A DNA stretch of 9,464 nt. It comes from JANXXV01 sp038230275 (GTDB taxonomy: Bacteria > Acidobacteriota > Terriglobia > Bryobacterales > Bryobacteraceae). A program made the position numbers and the translations under genes. Positions 7,513-9,464 of the stretch are shown in pieces (position 1 is the first letter of the stretch; each line of letters starts with the position of its first letter). The stretch is taken from the NCBI GenBank assembly GCA_038230275.1, contig JBBRNO010000198.1:1-9464 (forward strand), in the 5' to 3' direction. Below the pieces are notes generated by a model, which saw only the letters and a program-made list of their open reading frames with translations, had not been told where the DNA came from and made no database searches.

Positions 7513-8883
7513 TCATTTGCCGGCTTCCGCCAGGAAAGGCTGAAGATCGCCGGCGGCGGTTGCTAATCCAAGCAGCGCCCGCCAGACGTTGAGATGCGCG
7601 AGCGCATCATCGATTTCCGCCTGGCTTAACAAACGCTGCGCTTCCGCTACTTGATCGATGGTGCCGAGACCGGACTCATAGCGGGCCGTCGATTGCAGCG
7701 TTGCGGCACGCGCGGCCGACACTTGAACCGGCGTGTTAGCCGCGATCCGCCGCGCCCCTTGCAGTTGAGCCAGCGCAATATTCCACCGCGTTCGAAGCTC
7801 CAAAACAATTTGCCCGGATCGGGCAGCCTGTGCACGAACGGTTGCGGACTGGGCTGCTTCCCGCGCATGGGTTGCCGCAAGATCCATGATTGGAAAAGTT
7901 ACACTGACCCCCAGAGCGTAATTTTGTACGTTCGGCGCCAGGCCATTGAGCCCGCCGAGCCGTGTACCGTCCAATTGGTCGCCGCTGCCACGCGCATACG
8001 CCGCACCTTCCACGGCGAACTTGGGGAAATAGGAACGGGCCAGCGCTCGCAATTGGGCCCGGGCCTGCTCAACGGTGGCGTTCTGTTCGATGAGGATGGG
8101 ATTCCCCTGGAAATTAGCCGCGGCTGGAGCCGCTTCCGGTGGCAGTTGCAGCAGGTGCGGCGCCGCGATGGTGAGTTGCGCCGGATCGACCGCCACAAAT
8201 TGCGCGAGAGCCGCGCGCGCGATTTCGACGGCCTGCTGCGCTTGAATTGCCTGCGTTCCGGCGGCGGCCAGTTCCGCTTGTGCGCGGGAAGAATCGGCAC
8301 CCGGGCGCAGTTGCGCGTTTACCAGTGCATTCGTGGTACGCAGTATGCTGTCCGCCCGAGTAACGCCCGCCTTGGCTGCCAGAACAGTTTCCTGCGCCGC
8401 GATCAAGGTGAGGTAGGTGTCGATGGCCGCAGTCTCGATTTCGAATTCCGTGCGCTTCCAGGCGGCCTGGGACTGCGCTCTGGCTGCTTCAGCAATGCCG
8501 GTATTCGCCCGCCGGAGCCCAAAATCGAAAGGTTCCCAGCGGACCAACCCTCCTACGGCGCTACCCCACGCGGAGTCGAAGTTGTTTGTGCCCAGCACCG
8601 GGCCTGAGATCGACGGGAGCGTGCTTTGTGGAAACAACATACCGAAGACGTTGTTTCGCGTGGCACGATTCATCGCCGCGAAGGCGTCCAGGTGGGGGAG
8701 GTAGGCAGTTCTCGCCAGCCGAATCCCTGCCGCCGCCACGTTGATTTGCTCTTGAGAAACCCGAATGGCCGGATAATTCTTCGCGGCGGCCTCCACTGCC
8801 TGGGTAAGGGTGAGCGGCTCCGCGGTCAGTAGCCGGGAGCCTAACATTAGGGCCGCCGCGAAAACCCCTGGCGCATACCTCAC
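7513..8883 (-). CDS. TolC-type outer-membrane efflux protein
   Basis: This 456-residue protein is the outer-membrane channel of the pump. Residues 1-21 look like a signal peptide (ends LLTA before EPLTL). No cysteine follows it, so it resembles TolC rather than the lipidated OprM type. Two structural repeats are visible. The first starts at TLTQAVEAAAKNYPAIRV (25-42) and includes RTAYLPHLDA (58-67) and the helix pair at about 125-230. The second starts at FQGNPILIEQ (258-267), includes RSYFPKFAVEGAA (283-295), and ends with RYESGLGTIDQVAEAQRLLS (401-420), the typical last helix. Length is normal. The start is GTG (8881-8883), two bases after the padR stop, with GGAAGG 9 bases upstream; the next in-frame Met (residue 13) would destroy the signal peptide. 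It is the first pump gene after the regulator, so the order is channel, permease, adaptor. Confidence 0.94.
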   Translation of the reverse strand: MRYAPGVFAAALMLGSRLLTAEPLTLTQAVEAAAKNYPAIRVSQEQINVAAAGIRLARTAYLPHLDAFAAMNRATRNNVFGMLFPQSTLPSISGPVLGTNNFDSAWGSAVGGLVRWEPFDFGLRRANTGIAEAARAQSQAAWKRTEFEIETAAIDTYLTLIAAQETVLAAKAGVTRADSILRTTNALVNAQLRPGADSSRAQAELAAAGTQAIQAQQAVEIARAALAQFVAVDPAQLTIAAPHLLQLPPEAAPAAANFQGNPILIEQNATVEQARAQLRALARSYFPKFAVEGAAYARGSGDQLDGTRLGGLNGLAPNVQNYALGVSVTFPIMDLAATHAREAAQSATVRAQAARSGQIVLELRTRWNIALAQLQGARRIAANTPVQVSAARAATLQSTARYESGLGTIDQVAEAQRLLSQAEIDDALAHLNVWRALLGLATAAGDLQPFLAEAGK

Positions 8884-8885
8884 GG

Positions 8886-9224
8886 CTACTCGCCTTCCAT
8901 CAGTTCGTGAAACAGTTCGCGCACCTTCTTCTTGGCTGCCGTCAGCGCCTTTCGGCCCAGCTTAGTGGCGCGATATACCTTGCGGCGGGATTTTCCATTC
9001 ACCTGGTCAGATGATCGCAGGTATCCTTTCTTCTCGAGACCGTGCAGTAACGGATACAAAGTTCCCGGGCTAATTCGATAGCCGTGGTGCGAAAGCTCTT
9101 CGATCATGCCCAACCCGAAGATAGGTTCTTCCACGGCGTGATGCAGCACATGGAGGCGGATGAGGCCGGAATAGAGGTCCTTATCATCGGCGAGAGTTTT
9201 AGAATCGTTTTTCGTTTTCGACAT
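8886..9224 (-). CDS. PadR-family transcriptional regulator
   Basis: This small cytoplasmic winged-helix protein probably represses the pump operon. With the ATG at 9222-9224 it has 112 residues. The winged helix spans about 16-90. LYSGLIRLHVLHHA is helix 1, GLGMIEELSHHGYRISPGTL covers helix 2 into the recognition helix, and SPGTLYPLLHGLEKKGYL (52-69) is the hallmark PadR motif. The wing contains NGKSRRKVYRATKLGRKAL. The C-terminal part is short and very basic, leaving only one dimerisation helix, as in the short PadR subfamily. The gene ends two bases before the TolC-like gene and heads the operon, so control of the downstream pump is a reasonable inference. The start is uncertain: ATG at 9224 lacks a Shine-Dalgarno, while an upstream in-frame GTG at 9317 has one and would give 143 residues with an Arg-rich extension. 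The shorter form matches the family better. Confidence 0.88.
   Translation of the reverse strand: MSKTKNDSKTLADDKDLYSGLIRLHVLHHAVEEPIFGLGMIEELSHHGYRISPGTLYPLLHGLEKKGYLRSSDQVNGKSRRKVYRATKLGRKALTAAKKKVRELFHELMEGE
8893..8898 (-). promoter_or_regulatory. Ribosome binding site deciding the GTG start of the TolC-like gene
   Basis: GGAAGG on the minus strand, inside the last codons of padR, is 9 bases from the GTG at 8881-8883. It supports the GTG start and places translation of the channel protein directly behind termination of padR. Confidence 0.6.
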
Positions 9225-9247
9225 TCGATTACGTAATTCGAATCGTC
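9220..9247. promoter_or_regulatory. Interrupted palindrome over the padR start: candidate PadR operator
   Basis: The plus strand holds a perfect 10-base palindrome ATTACGTAAT at 9228-9237 inside a longer inverted repeat. The left arm is GACATTCGATTAC and the right arm read in reverse complement is GACGATTCGAATTAC, identical except for two single-base insertions. It covers the ATG at 9222-9224 and abuts a TTGACC -35-like box. PadR-family dimers are known to bind palindromes over their own promoters; that this is the site here is inference. The core differs from the ATGT/ACAT half-sites described for some PadR proteins. Confidence 0.55.
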
Positions 9248-9271
9248 TCACGACACCTCGGTCGGGGTCAA
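9242..9271 (-). promoter_or_regulatory. Weak candidate promoter of the padR-pump operon
   Basis: On the minus strand TTGACC (9266-9271, five of six matches to the -35 consensus) is followed after 18 bases by GACGAT (9242-9247, only three of six matches to the -10). Transcription would begin near 9235, inside the palindrome and about 10 bases before the ATG at 9224. The fit with an autorepressed promoter is good, but the -10 is poor. Confidence 0.3.
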
Positions 9272-9314
9272 GGGGAGTGAACTGAGCCGCGACCGTAAGG
9301 GAGTGGTGACGACG

Positions 9315-9328
9315 CACTTATTCATCCT
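9315..9328 (-). promoter_or_regulatory. Alternative padR start: GTG with Shine-Dalgarno
   Basis: AGGA (9325-9328) lies 7 bases before an in-frame GTG (9315-9317) that is continuous with the PadR frame. Using it would add 31 residues, including several Arg, and would place the palindrome inside coding sequence. Another in-frame GTG at 9249-9251 has GAGG only 4 bases upstream. Neither extension looks like part of the PadR fold, so I prefer 9224 for the protein but keep this as a real alternative. Confidence 0.3.
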
Positions 9329-9382
9329 AAAAAGATCAGTAGTGGGGAGCTCTGAACAGATAAGGGGTTAGGATTGTTGGAG

Positions 9383-9464
9383 ATGAGCGCCGAAAACGAA
9401 GTGTTACCGATTCACCCGGAGGGTGAGGCCGAAAGGGCAGCGAATGGAGTGGTGGAAACCGCTA
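9383..9464 (+). CDS. Possible start of a divergent gene, cut by the right edge
   Basis: An ATG at 9383-9385 opens a frame with no stop for the 27 codons to the window edge, beginning MSAENEVLPIHPEGEAE. AGGA at 9370-9373 is 9 bases upstream, a reasonable ribosome site. A weak promoter-like pair (GTGACG at 9306-9311, TAAAAA at 9328-9333, 16 bases apart, four of six matches each) lies ahead of it. The fragment is acidic and polar and matches no family that I recognise. If real, it shares its control region with padR. The short length makes a chance open frame quite possible. Confidence 0.4.
   Translation, partial: MSAENEVLPIHPEGEAERAANGVVETA

Noticed and set aside
7651..8607. 318-codon plus-strand open frame opposite the TolC-like gene
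   Set aside because: It is a register antisense shadow of a gene with clear TolC repeats, and its Arg-rich product has no recognisable domain.
9248..9325. 25-codon minus-strand frame (starts MNKCVVTT) as a leader peptide ahead of padR
   Set aside because: AGG sits directly against its ATG with no spacing, it overlaps the alternative padR GTG frame, and it has no codon run typical of attenuation.

Overview
The window reads as a chromosomal stretch from a GC-rich Gram-negative bacterium, most likely an acidobacterium of the Solibacter/Bryobacter type. That assignment is inference. It rests on the large Oar-like TonB-dependent receptor with an N-terminal carboxypeptidase-regulatory-like domain (a class greatly expanded in those genomes), on the PadR-type regulator heading an export operon, and on the style of the RND permease. 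No rRNA, tRNA, IS element or CRISPR array is visible.

Almost all coding capacity is on the minus strand and is transcribed right to left. In order of transcription: a PadR-family repressor (8886-9224, start uncertain), a TolC-type outer-membrane efflux protein (7513-8883), an RND inner-membrane permease (4353-7499), a periplasmic adaptor (3272-4366), and, after a 153-base gap, a very large Oar-like outer-membrane receptor (3118 down to the left edge, where it is cut off before its C-terminus). The first four genes are separated by 2 and 13 bases or overlap by 14 bases, so they almost certainly form one operon. They encode a complete tripartite efflux pump plus its regulator: the permease takes substrate from the periplasm or inner membrane, the adaptor bridges, and the TolC-like protein forms the outer-membrane duct. 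The substrate cannot be read from sequence.

The right end (9225-9464) holds a control region. A strong interrupted palindrome overlaps the likely padR start codon and a TTGACC -35-like box, the expected layout for PadR autorepression. A short plus-strand open frame from 9383 to the right edge may be the beginning of a divergent gene.

The receptor frame was read codon by codon from 3118 to 2: 1039 codons with no stop. The long plus-strand open frames opposite the receptor, the permease and the TolC-like gene are mostly codon-register antisense shadows. No clearly new defence or mobile system is present. The points most worth a second look are the non-canonical proton-relay residues of the permease, the palindrome over the padR start, the potential hairpin at the receptor's Shine-Dalgarno, and the receptor's link to the pump operon.
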